A stretch of DNA of 64,000 nucleotides. It comes from Glandiceps talaboti. Taxonomy: Eukaryota > Hemichordata > Enteropneusta > Spengelidae. Below the pieces are notes generated by a model. It did no database searches, had not been told where the DNA came from, and saw only the letters and a program-made list of their open reading frames with translations. The stretch is taken from NCBI RefSeq assembly GCF_964340395.1, contig NC_135551.1, positions 16,627,503 through 16,691,502 of the forward strand, read 5' to 3'. The position numbers were made by a program, and so were the translations under genes. Within the stretch, counting starts at the first letter, position 1; every line of letters starts with the position of its first letter. Positions 46,012 to 57,617 of this stretch are shown one piece after another.

Positions 46012-46782
46012 GACGGACAACATCAGCTCCAAAAAATACAGCGTGGTCAATTTGTGTAGGTTTACTAACGTTGTTCTGGTTAGATTTTGCAAAAAAACAA
46101 CCATTGTGGGTTAAAATTTTACATTAAGAAGAGCTCAATTCACCCACTCTTACTGGTACTATGGGCTGAAAGTTTGAAAGTGGACTCCCTAGCTTGCATA
46201 ATTAATTCCTTGGAGGGCGCCCTCTTATGAGGAGTGCTCCCCTCAAAGGCACACAATTATTTGATATAGTTGTCAATTACAGATCTGTATGTATTGTTTT
46301 CTCTAACTTCCTGACTTGGTCTTGCACTGTAACACCTTTCCTTTGTGGCTCTCCTCTTCCTTTTAAATTCTCTAGTGTTTTTGTAGTTCTTGTTGTCGTT
46401 TCTGTAAATTGTTAAGTTTGATGGCATATGGTGTTGTATAAGTTCCGGGACAGAGGTCTGTACTTCGATTGATCTAGATATCAGAATGAAAATGTACAAA
46501 CAGGATATGTTATTGACACTTTTACCTGTGTACCTTTGTTTTTCCCTTAGACCTTTAGTTCTGTTATGTAGAATAATCCATGTTTTAACTTCAAATCTAA
46601 ATAATGTACTTTCAGACATGGCATGTATTTCAATACAAAAATGGCAAATTGAATTCAAATAAACTACTTGTTGATGATGAAATTCAACATTGCAAATAAC
46701 TGTAGACCAGCCCACATGTCTCAAAGCATGCTAACATAACTGCAACAAAAATAATGCCTCATTCCAGTACAAAATTGATAAG
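46012..46782. other. Unassigned stretch
   Basis: It contains a GGAGGGCGCCCTCTTATGAG motif (compare 38.15 kb) and a 155-codon minus-strand frame (46257-46724) with a basic C-terminal run (EFKRKRRATKERCYS). I recognise no domain and treat it as non-genic. Confidence 0.4.
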
Positions 46783-46921
46783 TGCCAGTGTACTACTATA
46801 CTACCTATGGTACTTACCATAGTATCTACTAACTAATGTATTATCAATACCATACTATCTATTAACAACCATACTATCTACTTCCTATACTATCTAATAA
46901 CTACTGTATTATCAATACTAT
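46783..46921. repeat. ACTATC-type minisatellite, left block
   Basis: Imperfect tandem units built from TACTATCTATTAACAACC and TAACTACTGTATTATCAATA. The same units resume at about 48010, so the array was split by the intervening ~1.1 kb. Confidence 0.75.
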
Positions 46922-47078
46922 ACTTAAGCAATAAACCACTCCCTGGGGATGGTATAACAAGCGGTTTTGACCAGTGAACGAAATATATGCACAAGTGATA
47001 GCGAGTGCATATATTGAGTTCACTGGTCAAAACCGAGTGGTATACCTTATCCAGGGAGTGGTGTATCGCTATTATATT
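46922..47078. repeat. Long palindrome (hairpin element B)
   Basis: The left arm TTAAGCAATAAACCACTCCC through GGTTTTGACCAGTGAAC and ATATATGCAC pairs with the right arm GTGCATATAT, GTTCACTGGTCAAAACC and GGGAGTGGTGTATCGCT. Outer sequence ACTATACTTAAGCAATA on one side and TATAATATAATAGCGATA on the other match the flanks of palindrome A at 5.5 kb. Confidence 0.8.
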
Positions 47079-48009
47079 ATACAATGTACCATTATACCAG
47101 TATATTGAAAACATCGGAAAAAATGATGAGAACTAACGTTTTCTAGTTTCATATGTATCCATGACTAATTTGCATAACAATACAGCTGCTTTAAAGACAT
47201 CAACAGCTGATCTGGGCCACAACTATGACATGAACGTCGTGCAGTGACTGGATTTATTTATCTGCTACTCGTTTCTAAGGCTTACATTGATCCGCTCATT
47301 AAAAGTGTACAGTAATGAATAAATAACCTGTTTGACCCAAGGTATAAACTTGAAGTGGTTTATTGAATACAGCCCACTTCATGCCCGTTGACATCACGAC
47401 TCGGTGGAGTGACATGGCGATAGGTTGATATTTACAATGTATTTATTTTATAAATATAATTACTGGAAATTATGTCAGTAGATTTTCGAGTTTGAGGTTT
47501 TCCCTCTCGGATTGATGACTGATACTCGAGGACAGGATTACAGACAAAGTTTTCTTTAGATTAATGGTAAGTCGGCCAGTGTAAGCTTTTACACTTGCTT
47601 CATTTTTATGACAGACAGGACAGACAGCTCACTTGTTTTCACTCCAGCTGAGGCTAGACGCGTCGATGGTAGTACTAGTACTACTACTAGTACTAGAACC
47701 GATCGTGTGCATGCCTTGACCTTAGTAGGCGATGATTTGTACAAATACGCGAAAACTTGGCTGCTTTCGAAATTTCCGTCATAATTTCCCATAAAATATT
47801 GTCTCTTTGAGAAAATCCTCTTCTGACAATTTGCATAGTTCACTATCAGTGTCCTGGTGGCCGACTGTAATGCTCCCATAGACAACAGTGGACATCAACA
47901 TTTGGACGCGTGCCAACCGTGCAATATCGCTCATTTTAGACGTGCTAGTTTGATGTCTAGGCCAATCAGATCTCTCGAGTTGCATCATCAATATACTAGC
48001 TGGTATAAT
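47079..48009. other. Insert body between the minisatellite blocks
   Basis: Contains a CTAGTACTACTACTAGTACT palindromic stretch (about 47.67 kb) and a 98-codon minus-strand frame (47589-47885) without a recognisable domain. Together with palindrome B it forms the ~1.1 kb that separates the two minisatellite blocks. Confidence 0.4.
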
Positions 48010-48150
48010 ATAATATATATTAACAACCGTACTACTTATTATACTATCTAATAACTACTGTATTATCAATACTATGCTATCTATTAACAACTGTACTATC
48101 TACTTACTGTACTATGTATATCTACTAACTACTTTATTGTTACTACTTAC
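48010..48150. repeat. ACTATC-type minisatellite, right block
   Basis: Resumes the units of 46783-46921 (CTATTAACAACTGTACTATC, CTACTGTATTATCAATACTA). Its right edge is the insertion site of the Tc1/mariner-like element. Confidence 0.75.
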
Positions 48151-48154
48151 ATTA

Positions 48155-48207
48155 CAGTGCTTTGAATCGAAGAATGAATGATGAACTACTGTAACATATT
48201 GATACAT
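48155..48207 (+). repeat. Left terminal inverted repeat of the 4.6-kb element
   Basis: Starts CAGTGCTTTGAATCGAAGAA and ends at ATATTGATACAT. TA immediately precedes it. Confidence 0.88.
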
Positions 48208-48387
48208 CACCAAAGTAGGTCTGTGTCTTTGTACAAAATTTGGTAGGGTCAGATCAAAGACGTGCCGCAATAGTGCGCGTAAATACTGATAACTTCGAAC
48301 ATACTAGTAACAAATTTCAAATTCGGTGCCTCTTACAGTTATCGAGGTTACCGTTGTTAGCTTAGACACCACTTTGTATGTCTAGCT

Positions 48388-49410
48388 GTGGTGATGTCAT
48401 TGAATAAACGATGGTTTCCAACCCCATTTAGCGTGCGAACGAGAATTGCTGAATTATTTATAAATGGGAACTCATTTGGCAATATAGCCCAGCAGACTGG
48501 TGTGTCGAAAGGCACAGCTTACAACATATGTAAGAAATTAGTGTCAACTGGCAGGAAAACGCATCAACACATATAGACGCCAGTTGAATGATGACATCTT
48601 GCAACACATTGAATTCTATAAAACAGAACAACCTAGTATATACCTACGAGAAATACAACTGAAACTGGTGGACGACAATATTTTCACCGCGGACGAAGTT
48701 CCATGTATGTCCACAATTTATTTTGGTGTCACCAACTATCTAAACATGTCTCGCCATAATAAGTAGTGTACCCGCCGAATCTATAACACAGAACGAGGAA
48801 CGATGAATGGATTTCATGGAAATTGTCTCGGATTATCGTGCTGACCAACTACATTGGTTTGATGAATCTGCTGGTATTCGTACTACAGGTAATCAAATTT
48901 ATGGACATGCAGTTATCGGCCAACCGGCAGTCGAAATTCAGAGACACTCGTCAAATACAACATTCACAATAAATTTACACTTATTGGTACGTCAGGCGTC
49001 GACCATTCTTATACATGTATCATTTTAGGCCCTTCCAATGGACTAGAGATGATCAATTTTTTCCTTGAAGCAATGGGTTTTGAGGATGACTTTGAAAATC
49101 CGTGTCTGGCACCTGGAGATTGCGTCATTATGGACAACTGTGGTTTCTACCATGCAAGATTCGTCAAACCGTACCTTCATCACATGCTAGGGCAGCGAGG
49201 TGTTCGTCTGCCTTTCCAACCACCATATAATCCGGAATATAATGTCTGCGAACTCTGTTTTCGACAAATTAAATGTGTATAATACTATTACGATAAAAAC
49301 CAAGAGTACCGGGGTATTCATACCGTTTCACAGAGCTTGCTGTCGCTGAAGCCACTCAAAGGATTACACTTGGGGTATGTTGTGCTTTTGCTGAAGACTG
49401 GATAATGACT
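48388..49410 (+). pseudogene. Decayed Tc1/mariner/IS630-type DDE transposase
   Basis: An N-terminal helix-turn-helix resembling the paired-type HTH of Tc1 transposases reads RTRIAELFINGNSFGNIAQQ and TGVSKGTAYNICKKL. After a frameshift come REIQLKLVDDN and MSTIYFGVTNYLNMSR (the STIYR-type second HTH). Further shifts lead to the catalytic core: HWFDESAG (first Asp), CVIMDNCGFYHA (second Asp) and QPPYNPEYNVCELCFRQIK (Glu). The last two acidic residues are separated by 38 residues. At least four frameshifts or stops (for example near 48576, 48766 and 49028) make it non-functional. The PYSPDxNPIE motif is altered to PYNPEYNVCE. Confidence 0.85.
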
Positions 49411-49770
49411 ATAACTTGAACTCACTGTCAACGAACATTGTAAATTATTTATTAGACATAGTGCATGGCATGAGATAATTATGGCTTTTCAAATGTGGTT
49501 TAAACATAAACTATTGAGGTTTTGAAAATTGATTGACACAATTACAAAAATAGTATTTGGTAATTGCCAAAGGATATCTATACTGTATACATGATTTTGC
49601 AGATTTCCTCTAAAGTTTATCAGGATTATATTCAACAAGGGGCCCATGCAAAATTATTTACTTTATTTTGCTTACAAATAAGTAGGTCAAACATGTGTAT
49701 AAAATACAAACAATACTACATGCACATAACACAACACATACATAGATACATACATACATACATAGATACA

Positions 49771-49802
<32 letters not shown>

Positions 49803-50481
49803 CAAGAGTAATTTTTTTACACAAAACATTTCAAATGGCCATTGATAAGCAACTATTATTGACTACTGTATACTGTTACACACTGGTCATTGTAGTACAT
49901 TTATTGTAAATCAGAACTGTCACAAAAAACATGAGAGTTTGAACGCCATACAGTCATGTCCCTTTGGAAACAAACATGAAAAACTGTGAAAAATGACAAC
50001 TAGTATAACAAGTTTAACTTTTTAGTCTTTTCCAGTTATTTTTTTATGAACCAACTATGTAGATCAGTGAGAAAAATATATATACTGATACTATCCAACT
50101 TTATGTTTTAACAATAACATGTAGTACTACTCTACTTTCAATTTCTTCACAAAGCGTTTAGAATATACTGTTTCTGTTTCTGGACATTATACTGAACTGT
50201 ACACACGAACAGTAACATGTTCCTTCATTTATTACCAGCGTGGAATAGCATGAAAGTGTTCTTGACAATCATCCATAGGTCTAACTTCAGATGAGTACTA
50301 GTTGTCCAAGTAAAAACATTTATTACTCTATAATAACCATGGAAATACAATGTAAATCATTCTGTTCGATCAATGTGAATTTAAAATAAACAAGTGATAA
50401 ATGATTGAAGATAATTTAACCTGGTTTTAGTAACTGACTTTGTCCTCAGCTGTTGTGAACATTTACTGACTGTGTTGGTAG
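49411..50481. other. Non-coding middle of the 4.6-kb element
   Basis: AT-rich, with a CATA/GATA tetramer microsatellite (49738-49800). I see no coding signal between the convergent ends of the two coding units. Confidence 0.6.
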
Positions 50482-52486
50482 TCACAACAAATGTACATTG
50501 ACAGTACTAATTAGTTCATTGTCATCATGTATTGGAGCGTTGGTACCGTTGGTATGAATCACAATGCTAGCAATAGTAACAACAACTGGTGTCGATACCG
50601 GTGTGGTGTATACCTGAGTAGGGCTGGTTATTGTGGAGGTAACTTGTCGTTCATTACTAGTCACTAACGTGCCGAGCGGCTGTCTCAATGCATGCTGAAA
50701 TGGCCATGGACTCATAAATGGGTACTCCAAAACCATGGGGTCTGGGGGATAAACGGTGACATGGGTAGTGGTGGAGGAGCAAACGGAGGAAGTGGTGCTC
50801 CGGAGCCAAAACTTGATAAGTTATTTGTAGTAAAATCTTTCCGGCTAAGATTTGAAGAGACAACAGACTTTATTGGCGAGGTTTCTCTCACTTTGTTTAC
50901 AACACTAGGTGAAATCTCTTCATATTCTTCAGGCGATAATCCAGTAGAATACTCTGAGGTTTTCTCCTTTCCCTTTGCTAGCAACCTCTGAAATTCAACG
51001 GCATCGTTGAGATCAGGTGGCGGTAACTTCCCATCTAGTGCAACTTTCAATAAACGCACGTCTTTCATCAGTTTAGAGCACCCTTGTAATCCAGCATACT
51101 TCTCCGGGTAGAGTTTATGCAAGCGAGGCTTCACCACTCTGGTAAACTATGTTTGATTTTTAGTAATAAACAGCTTTACGTTCTGTATTTCTGCTTCGGT
51201 CTCCCTAACCTTGTCTTTTACCAGTTTGATTTCTTATTCTCTCTGAGGGAAAACATAAAATCGAGAGAAACATAACGATGTGTATGTATTGTTGATGGAG
51301 TCCTTTTTTATTTTCAAAAGTAAATCTGGTAGTTGTGATCAGCGGATCATCATCAAAAAACTTTTGATCTCTGTCGATCTCAGAACAGGATTTTTAAAAA
51401 TAGTGACAAGGACCATAATTATTACAACTGAATGTGATATGCTATAAACATGTACAGAACCGCATTCGAATTTAATCGGTAGAATAGCATAAACAGTTCA
51501 GGGATAAATAAATGTCAAATTTCAATGTATGTTTTATTGTACGGTAAATCATGGATGCATTAGTGAAATCAACCCACATTGATTAGGGCTAACATGTGTC
51601 TTCTTCTAATTATATACACGTATATGTGATGGGGGAGAGGGGTGCACATTTACAATGTACCGGTAACACCAGTTCATGTATTAAGGGAACTCACCTGCCG
51701 TACAGACTCCATATGACTTTATGTTTATCTTTGATACCACAGTACATAAAACCTGGCCAAGGCTCGTAACAACACTCTTGTCGGTTCCTATTACCACTTC
51801 CTTTATGTCCACGGTGATGGCAGGTCCGGTCCTACATGTAGCTTCTACGGGTTTCAAACCAGGTAGCGGTAAAACAGCTAAAGGTGATGGTGGTGTCTCC
51901 ATGTCACTCAACTCGCGTTCGAGGAATATCTTTTTCTGCGTCACCATGGCTAGTTTTTCTTCCATCTCATCTTTTCGATTTTCCATCGTTGGTGCCTGTG
52001 ATGGTTATAGACGTTGTGATCCAGGTCCACAACTTGGGATTGATTTTCTGGTGTTGTCAGAGCAAGCCGAAGGGCTATAGTCTAGACAGCGTTTCCTATT
52101 TGTCGACGTTGCATCACCATCAGCCATATTACATGTGACAGCACACTTTGTACCAAACTTACTCGATGGCCGCTTTGCAGATGTAGATGGTGAAGTACCG
52201 TCGACAACGTATAGTTTAGCACATAGAATGTCACTCTAGATCGTAGTATATCTCCTACAAACTGTTTGAATCGATCATTGTATGGTAAATCAACACACTG
52301 GTTTTCCTCATCTTCTATTTGTATTCGTTCTACCTGAATTCTCTTCAAATACTCCACTTGATCAGTTATAAAGTTGACAAAGTTTAGGTACGACATAGCA
52401 AGGAAGTCCTCCTCACGAACGTACACAGGTACGATTCGTTCATCATAGTAATATGAGAAATGGATTTTAAACAAGTATTCAGCCAT
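50482..52486 (-). pseudogene. Accessory gene of the 4.6-kb element, PB1-like N-terminus, multi-exon
   Basis: Exon 1 starts at 52486 with MAEYLFKIHFSYYYDERIVP and continues VERIQIEDEENQCVDLPYND, a pattern like PB1/ubiquitin-like domains (KIHFxYxxDxRxxPV...D/E-rich loop). A GTAAGTTTGG donor follows a Ser/Thr linker at 52163. Exon 2 (51995-51695; acceptor CATCACAG, donor GTGAGTT) encodes MENRKDEMEEKLAMVTQKK, a coiled coil, then AITVDIKEVVIGTDKSVV. Exon 3 (from about 51242) encodes another helical stretch, RVVKPRLHKLYPEKYAGLQG, and a Pro-rich tail ending about 50482 after a frameshift. At least two stops and two frameshifts are present. The function is unknown; dimerisation or DNA binding is conceivable from PB1 and coiled-coil features. 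Confidence 0.55.
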
Positions 52487-52729
52487 GACGTTGACAACTG
52501 CGCTGGAATGAATGCGTTCTGGCGTTCTCCACGTAGATTAGCGAGGTGAAAGTTTCTAAAGCACGCCTTTTTTCTAGTATGTTTTAGTTTTATTTGCAAC
52601 AATGAGCAATTGCGCGCCGGTTCGGCGGCATCATCAAAGTAAACTGTTATTCAACTTTTCCGCTGAGTAGGCAATGTTGTGACTACTATATTACTAAATT
52701 TATGTCAATGCATCAGGACAAGTTGAATA

Positions 52730-52782
52730 ATGTATCAATATGTTGCAGTAGTTCAGCGTTCATTCTTCGATTCAAAGCACTG
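52730..52782 (-). repeat. Right terminal inverted repeat of the 4.6-kb element
   Basis: The reverse complement starts CAGTGCTTTGAATCGAAGAA, then TGAACGCTGAACTACTGC. TA immediately follows. Confidence 0.88.
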
Positions 52783-52899
52783 TAATGATTTGAACATTTG
52801 TGTTAACTCTGTTTTTCTGTGTAACAGAAGCAGGTACTCTGAAAGCTAAACATTCTGATTAACTGTAATTGTGTGATTTGGGTGCCTTGGATGCAATCT

Positions 52900-53533
52900 T
52901 GTTGTTCAAGCTTTCTGGCCTGTGCTGAGGTTTGCTAATTTGGTTGAACTCTGCATATTTGTGGAACATACCCTTTCAGGTTCTTAATTGTGGGGATTTT
53001 GCCTGTATCCACACCATTTGGAAGAACAACTACTATGTTCTCTCGTGGCATGTGGAATAATACAGTGCTGTACTCAGGGCAGTTGGATCACCTCTACTTT
53101 GTTCAACAACATAACTAAAACACTTCACTAGAAAATTTATCAGTGTTGTACTAAGTTGCTTGTGAGTGGGATTTAATGAATAGAGTTCATTGCTGATGTT
53201 TCGCTTCACATGTTTTTTGTCACCAAGTTTCTTTATTTCACTGTTTACTTGTGATCTGACTCTCACTATTGTTGTTGTGTCATTGTCTCCTACAAATGTG
53301 CCTACTTCAACATTGTTTGCTTTAGCTTCTCTTAGCATGTTATCTATCATACTTGGTTCCATTGCTTTCAATGTTCCTGTCCTATTTTTCCTACAGTCAT
53401 GGTCCCTAGCATTTATTCCTCTCCTGATAGCCGCTTTGCATGTCTTACAGCTTTTACATTTAACACTATACCCTATACACTTCCCTGTCTTTATTCCTAC
53501 CATAGTAGCATGCCATATGGGAAAATAAAACAA
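52900..53533 (-). pseudogene. Mutator-like transposase domain (decayed)
   Basis: The frame reads HATMVGIKTGKCIGYSVKCK, CKTCKAAIRRG, GTLKAMEPSMIDNMLREAK, then VGTFVGDNDTTTIVRVRSQV and LNPTHKQLSTTLINFLVKCF. After a frameshift near 53050 it continues HATREHSSCSSKWCGYRQNP. This is the arrangement of the Mutator-like transposase domain common in cnidarian and mollusc genomes: GxKTGKxxxY, a Cys-rich pair, an MEP motif and a DDDTTT-type catalytic Asp. It is truncated at both sides and frame-shifted. Confidence 0.72.
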
Positions 53534-54143
53534 TGACTACTTGTAAACTTACATGTCAAGTTATCCTTAAATTATATTCATGTCTTTTCACTTGCTCACA
53601 ACGTGGCTAAATTTACATACTTGTATTACTGACAGACAATTATGTATATGTTATATATATCTTATGTATTTATTTAATGCAGAGATGTGTTACTGTAGAA
53701 GTGTCTTGATTTACATGTGACTACTATTTGAGCACTGTCTTTAAAAGTTAGATAATAAATCTACATTTACTAACCTGGTAAACTATTGTAACACTTTCCG
53801 CTGTCTGTTTTGTCATACTCCATCAACTGAAGCAGTTACTTCCACAGAATCAATGTCCTGTCTAACATCATTACTGCAATTGAGTGAGAATAACAAACAA
53901 ATAAATATTAGAATTAATTTGTGAAAACACACACACACACACACACAATCTTTCACCTTCATTTACATTTCTTACTGATGTAAAATCATTACAATTCTAT
54001 AAAACACATAACTTATATAAGTTTGGGCATTTTATACTTTCTATTTTGGTACTAAAAACAACTTTTCTATGAATTTGCAAAGGAATGTGAAACAAAACAG
54101 ACTAAGTCACTGTTTGTAACTCAGTAAATTGCCCCCCCCCCAA

Positions 54144-54210
<67 letters not shown>

Positions 54211-54854
54211 AAATAAATAAATAAATAAAAATTGATATTGTGTGGCAAGATTATTGTTATTGTTGTACACACATAAAGTCACAGTGGTTTGTACACAAAC
54301 TGGGTATTCAGGTAAGTTTTAATCACACAACAATGAAACTGCATGGTGACAGTCAAATACAAATATACAAATGTATTTTGGAAAATTACATGCACCACAG
54401 ACTGGATGTCATGAAACAGTAACTCCTATTTACCCAGGTTATTTACAAATTATATTTACAATATCAACATTATTTCACATCTTTCAGTTTTGAACCGATT
54501 ATTGGGTAACAAAAATGGGTCTAGACCATTGTTACTTCACCAGATTTTTTACTCTACAAAGTTGTTTATTTCAAAAAATAATACCATTTTCTCATCTACA
54601 TGACCACTGTAAACAAAACATGTCTATTCAGATAAGAGGTTCCAATCTGAATTTGTCTAAATGTTGTCATTCCTCTGCTTACAGTTGTTTGTCTGACATT
54701 CCCCAATGCCAGTATGTAACATTCTGATTAGGGAGATATCACTAGGGGGGTGGGGGGGGGGGGGTTTAACAAAAATTTCACAATTTTCTAGGGGGTAATG
54801 GAAAAAAACAAGATTATTTAATGCAACTTTAATCGACCTGTAATTTGGCACTTC
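53534..54854. other. Gap between the two Mutator-like fragments
   Basis: AT-rich with a short CA run (53930-53946), the AAAT microsatellite (54136-54229) and a G run (54747-54764). Any middle part of the transposase here is not recognisable. Confidence 0.5.
54136..54229. repeat. AAAT microsatellite
   Basis: More than twenty AAAT units with one interruption, preceded by a C run. Confidence 0.95.
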
Positions 54855-55295
54855 TCAAAGTATAAGTTGTCCGTGGGGATGTGCAAGACTTGTTTCATCA
54901 AAATCACTATCAGTGTTATCATCAGTACATGAATTTTCTGAGCTATCAGTATCACAATTGTCTACATCACTGCCTAGAACATGCATTACAGAAGTATCAC
55001 TTTCATCAGTCTCAGAGTCACTACTGTCTATTTCACTCATGTCCATGATATTAGTTTTAATTTCATTTGCAGTCATTTTGCTTGATCAAAGTTCTAGTGT
55101 TCCTACTACGTGAGTGGATATTATATTTATTTTTTCTCTTTTTAATGTTCTCTGTTTTGGTAATTTATGCTCATCAAGATATTTATCTAACTCTTTCACT
55201 TTCAGTTTTTCAAGAGTTCCTCTCAAGAACACCTTGATCCAGTCATAGTCATTATATTTCTTGTTTTCTCTTTTTTTCTGTTGCTTGGAAGTCAT
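54855..55295 (-). pseudogene. N-terminal SAP-like and acidic region of the Mutator-like transposase gene
   Basis: It starts MTSKQQKKRENKKYNDYDWI and continues KVKELDKYLDEHKLPKQRTL, a SAP-like helix-extended loop-helix DNA-binding motif. After an in-frame TGA come about 70 residues rich in Asp, Ser and Glu (SDSETDES, DTDSSENSCTDDNTDSD). A SAP domain followed by an acidic stretch typically precedes the Mutator-like domain in such proteins, and the fragment at 52.9-53.5 kb lies at the right distance and strand. Confidence 0.5.
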
Positions 55296-56878
55296 CTACA
55301 GTTTGGGTTGTGTTTGCGAAATCACCTAATACTGGAAATAGAAGTTACTTATATATCATTCAAAAAGTATAACAAGCAAATATGTTGATAGTTTAATTAT
55401 TTCAGTTTTTGACTATTCCTTCCAACAATAAAACATGTTCACATTTATACTTGCATTGTTGACAAGCTGAGCAACACAAACCAGCATTGGAACTGAAGTT
55501 GTATTCAATACGTATCTAAGAAGTAGAACAGTTGTGAAGTATTTAAAGTATACCCACATTGCCCAATGGAAATATGGTGTTCTTGCCATTGTGAATGAAA
55601 TGGTTATCTTCTTTTTTTCAATATAATGATTTACCCTGTAAAAGTTTATACACAGAAACTTTACAAGTTATTTATGAGTATTTATTTGTTTTTTTAGCTC
55701 CGCTGTCAGCAGAAGCTGAAAGCGTAGCTTTAGGTATAGGTGGGTATTGAGGTATAGAGTATATAGGTGAATCATTGGTGTCTGTCAACTTTTTATATTT
55801 TCATCATCTTCTCCGAAAGTGACAGTCAGAATTCTTCGATATTTGCTGTGCATGTTCCCTGGGGGGAGGCTATTCAGATTTGTTCATGCCAAGTTGATCT
55901 GTGCCATTTTCAATTTTTTATGATTTTTTTTCTTCAAAAAAAGATATTTTCATCATCTCCTCAAATACTACTTGTCAGATTGCTTTGATATCTAGAAGTG
56001 TGTTGATGCGCAGGGGGTAGCTTACTCAGATTTGTTAATTTCAAGTCAGCACATCTTCTTTTCTATTTTTATGATTTTTTTTGTAATTTAACAAAAGAAT
56101 TAATATGTTAATGAGCATTGGAAATCCGTCCACGAGATTTTAAGGAAATTGCCACTTTTCAAAAGACACTATTGACGTCAAACAAGAAATGTAATATGTG
56201 CTATAGTCATAATTGTATGCATTGTGCACCTAAATGACAAGTGTTTGTTCGAAACAGGGTTGTAAACTTCAAATCCAAATTTTGCACCCCTTCTACATAA
56301 TCAGCCAGTCCGCAATACCCTCATTTGCATACAATCTATCCTTGAGGCCTCCAGACAGCAACACTTTGAATGGCTGCTCAATGGCCTTATTTTTCGGTAT
56401 TTGCAACTCGACTTAACATCTCTCCTTTCGTGCCAGCAAAATAAATTTTGGCATTACATTTAGGAATACCGATTTTCCGACGAATTCGGGACGCATACTT
56501 GAGGCCCTGAAATTTCGACCCGGTTTTTCGCTTAGTTTCCTCAATACGGACCAGAAAGTTTACAAATTTCATAAAAAGGTGGATTTTTATGTGTTTTAAA
56601 TAACCATGGCAAGTAAATTTAGTAGGATCGTTGTGTAACGGTTCGGACCGTTCAAGAATTTTGACTGATTGGACCCGGAAGTTGAATTTGGCCTTGTTCG
56701 ACTGGGTGATTTTCCACAGCAAGTTAACGCGAGAGTTCTTGGTACTCACTAAAATCACACTTCAGACCCACTATAAAAGTTTGATGTTTTCAGATAACAT
56801 GTAACTTGTGATTAATTCTATATTGTCGTGTAATTTGGAGTGACAGTGAACCATGGCAAGTAAATTTAGTAGGATTGT
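55296..56878. other. Unassigned stretch with a small tandem repeat
   Basis: Apart from the dimer at 55790-56085 I see no feature. The 123-codon minus-strand frame (56387-56758) is basic and without a recognisable domain; it may be a relic or chance. Confidence 0.45.
55790..56085 (+). repeat. Diverged tandem dimer (~150-bp unit)
   Basis: TTTTCATCATCTTCTCCGAA, then TGTGCATGTTCCCTGGGGGG, ATTCAGATTTGTTCATGCCA and TTTTATGATTTTTTTTCTT, is followed by a second copy beginning TTTTCATCATCTCCTCAAAT and running to ATTTTTATGATTTTTTTTGT. Confidence 0.75.
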
Positions 56879-57159
56879 CGGGTTGTCGGTGGGCAAGTGG
56901 TTAAACCACTTGCCTCTTACCACTGCGGTCGGGGTTCGAAACCCCATTCAGGTTTTGATTAAATTTACCACGCTGTAAGTAAGAAGAGTGTCGTTCAGTT
57001 TGACTCTACCGAACAACGCCCCGGGTACTCCGGTTTCCTCCTGCATTAACACTGAACCCATGAGGGATGGCCCTCACTGGACTTCTTGAGTGACAACTGT
57101 TTAAAGGTGCCTGTAAATGGGCTTTATGCCCGTTGGTTTACCTGAATAAATAAATAAAC
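56879..57159 (+). mobile_element. tRNA-derived SINE
   Basis: The head resembles a tRNA gene, with an A-box-like TGGGCAAGTGG and a perfect B box GGTTCGAAACC closing a GGGG/CCCC T-arm. A body (CCCCGGGTACTCCGGTTTCC, CATGAGGGATGGCCCTCACT) and an AAAT-type tail (about 57144-57159) follow. This layout (Pol III promoter, unique body, simple-repeat tail) is that of a SINE. The exact 5' end and target duplication are not resolved. Confidence 0.78.
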
Positions 57160-57617
57160 TAGAATGAAGACAACTCGCGTAAGCAAGGCAAGGCATGCCT
57201 CGGCCATAAAGGCGTGCGGGTGAAGTTAAGAGCAGTACGTCCAGTGAATCGACCAAACTGTGTTTATTGGCCGACATTTTACATGTAAACACAGATAACT
57301 AGTGTTGGTTATCTGTGATGTATCGACATGAACATGTTTTGCCATTTCCAAAATGCAAATATTTGGCAAGTAAAAATAATTAAAATAATTCCAACTTTAA
57401 TTTGGCTTCAGACTTTGCATCATGTTTCGTGTATCTTTCCCCGTTTTACATGTAAATCCGAAAAGGTTCTCTCTAGTTATGTCAGTGATCATACCAGGGC
57501 TGCTTTGAGAACGAGCGAGGTGAAGCATGTTGAGGTATATTTTGTTGAGAATTATAAATATTGCAAAATGTCAAGTACAAGGTTTAAATACAATGGAATG
57601 ATGAAAAAAAATCTGCT

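Larger units (their letters stand above)
48155..52782. mobile_element. 4.6-kb Tc1/mariner-like element with two divergent coding units
   Basis: The terminal inverted repeats are 53 bp (48155-48207, 52730-52782), begin CAGTGCTTTGAATCGAAGAA and differ at about three positions. TA flanks both ends (48153-48154, 52783-52784), inside a CATTAATG-like target. CAGTG termini and a TA duplication are Tc1/mariner hallmarks. On the plus strand the left part holds a decayed HTH-DDE transposase. On the minus strand the right part holds a multi-exon gene with a PB1-like N-terminus. The usual Tc1/mariner size is 1.3-2.5 kb with one gene, so this is unusually large and complex. Confidence 0.85.

Noticed and set aside
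50712-51137. Host gene with Pro-rich tail
   Set aside because: It lies between the inverted repeats of the Tc1-like element with stops and frameshifts, so I treat it as the element's accessory gene rather than a resident host gene.
53190-53528. 112-codon plus-strand hydrophobic frame
   Set aside because: Antisense to the Mutator-like transposase domain; the conserved motifs are on the minus strand.
56880-56950. A functional tRNA gene
   Set aside because: A and B boxes are present but the arms do not form a full cloverleaf and a body plus AAAT tail follow; it is the head of a SINE.
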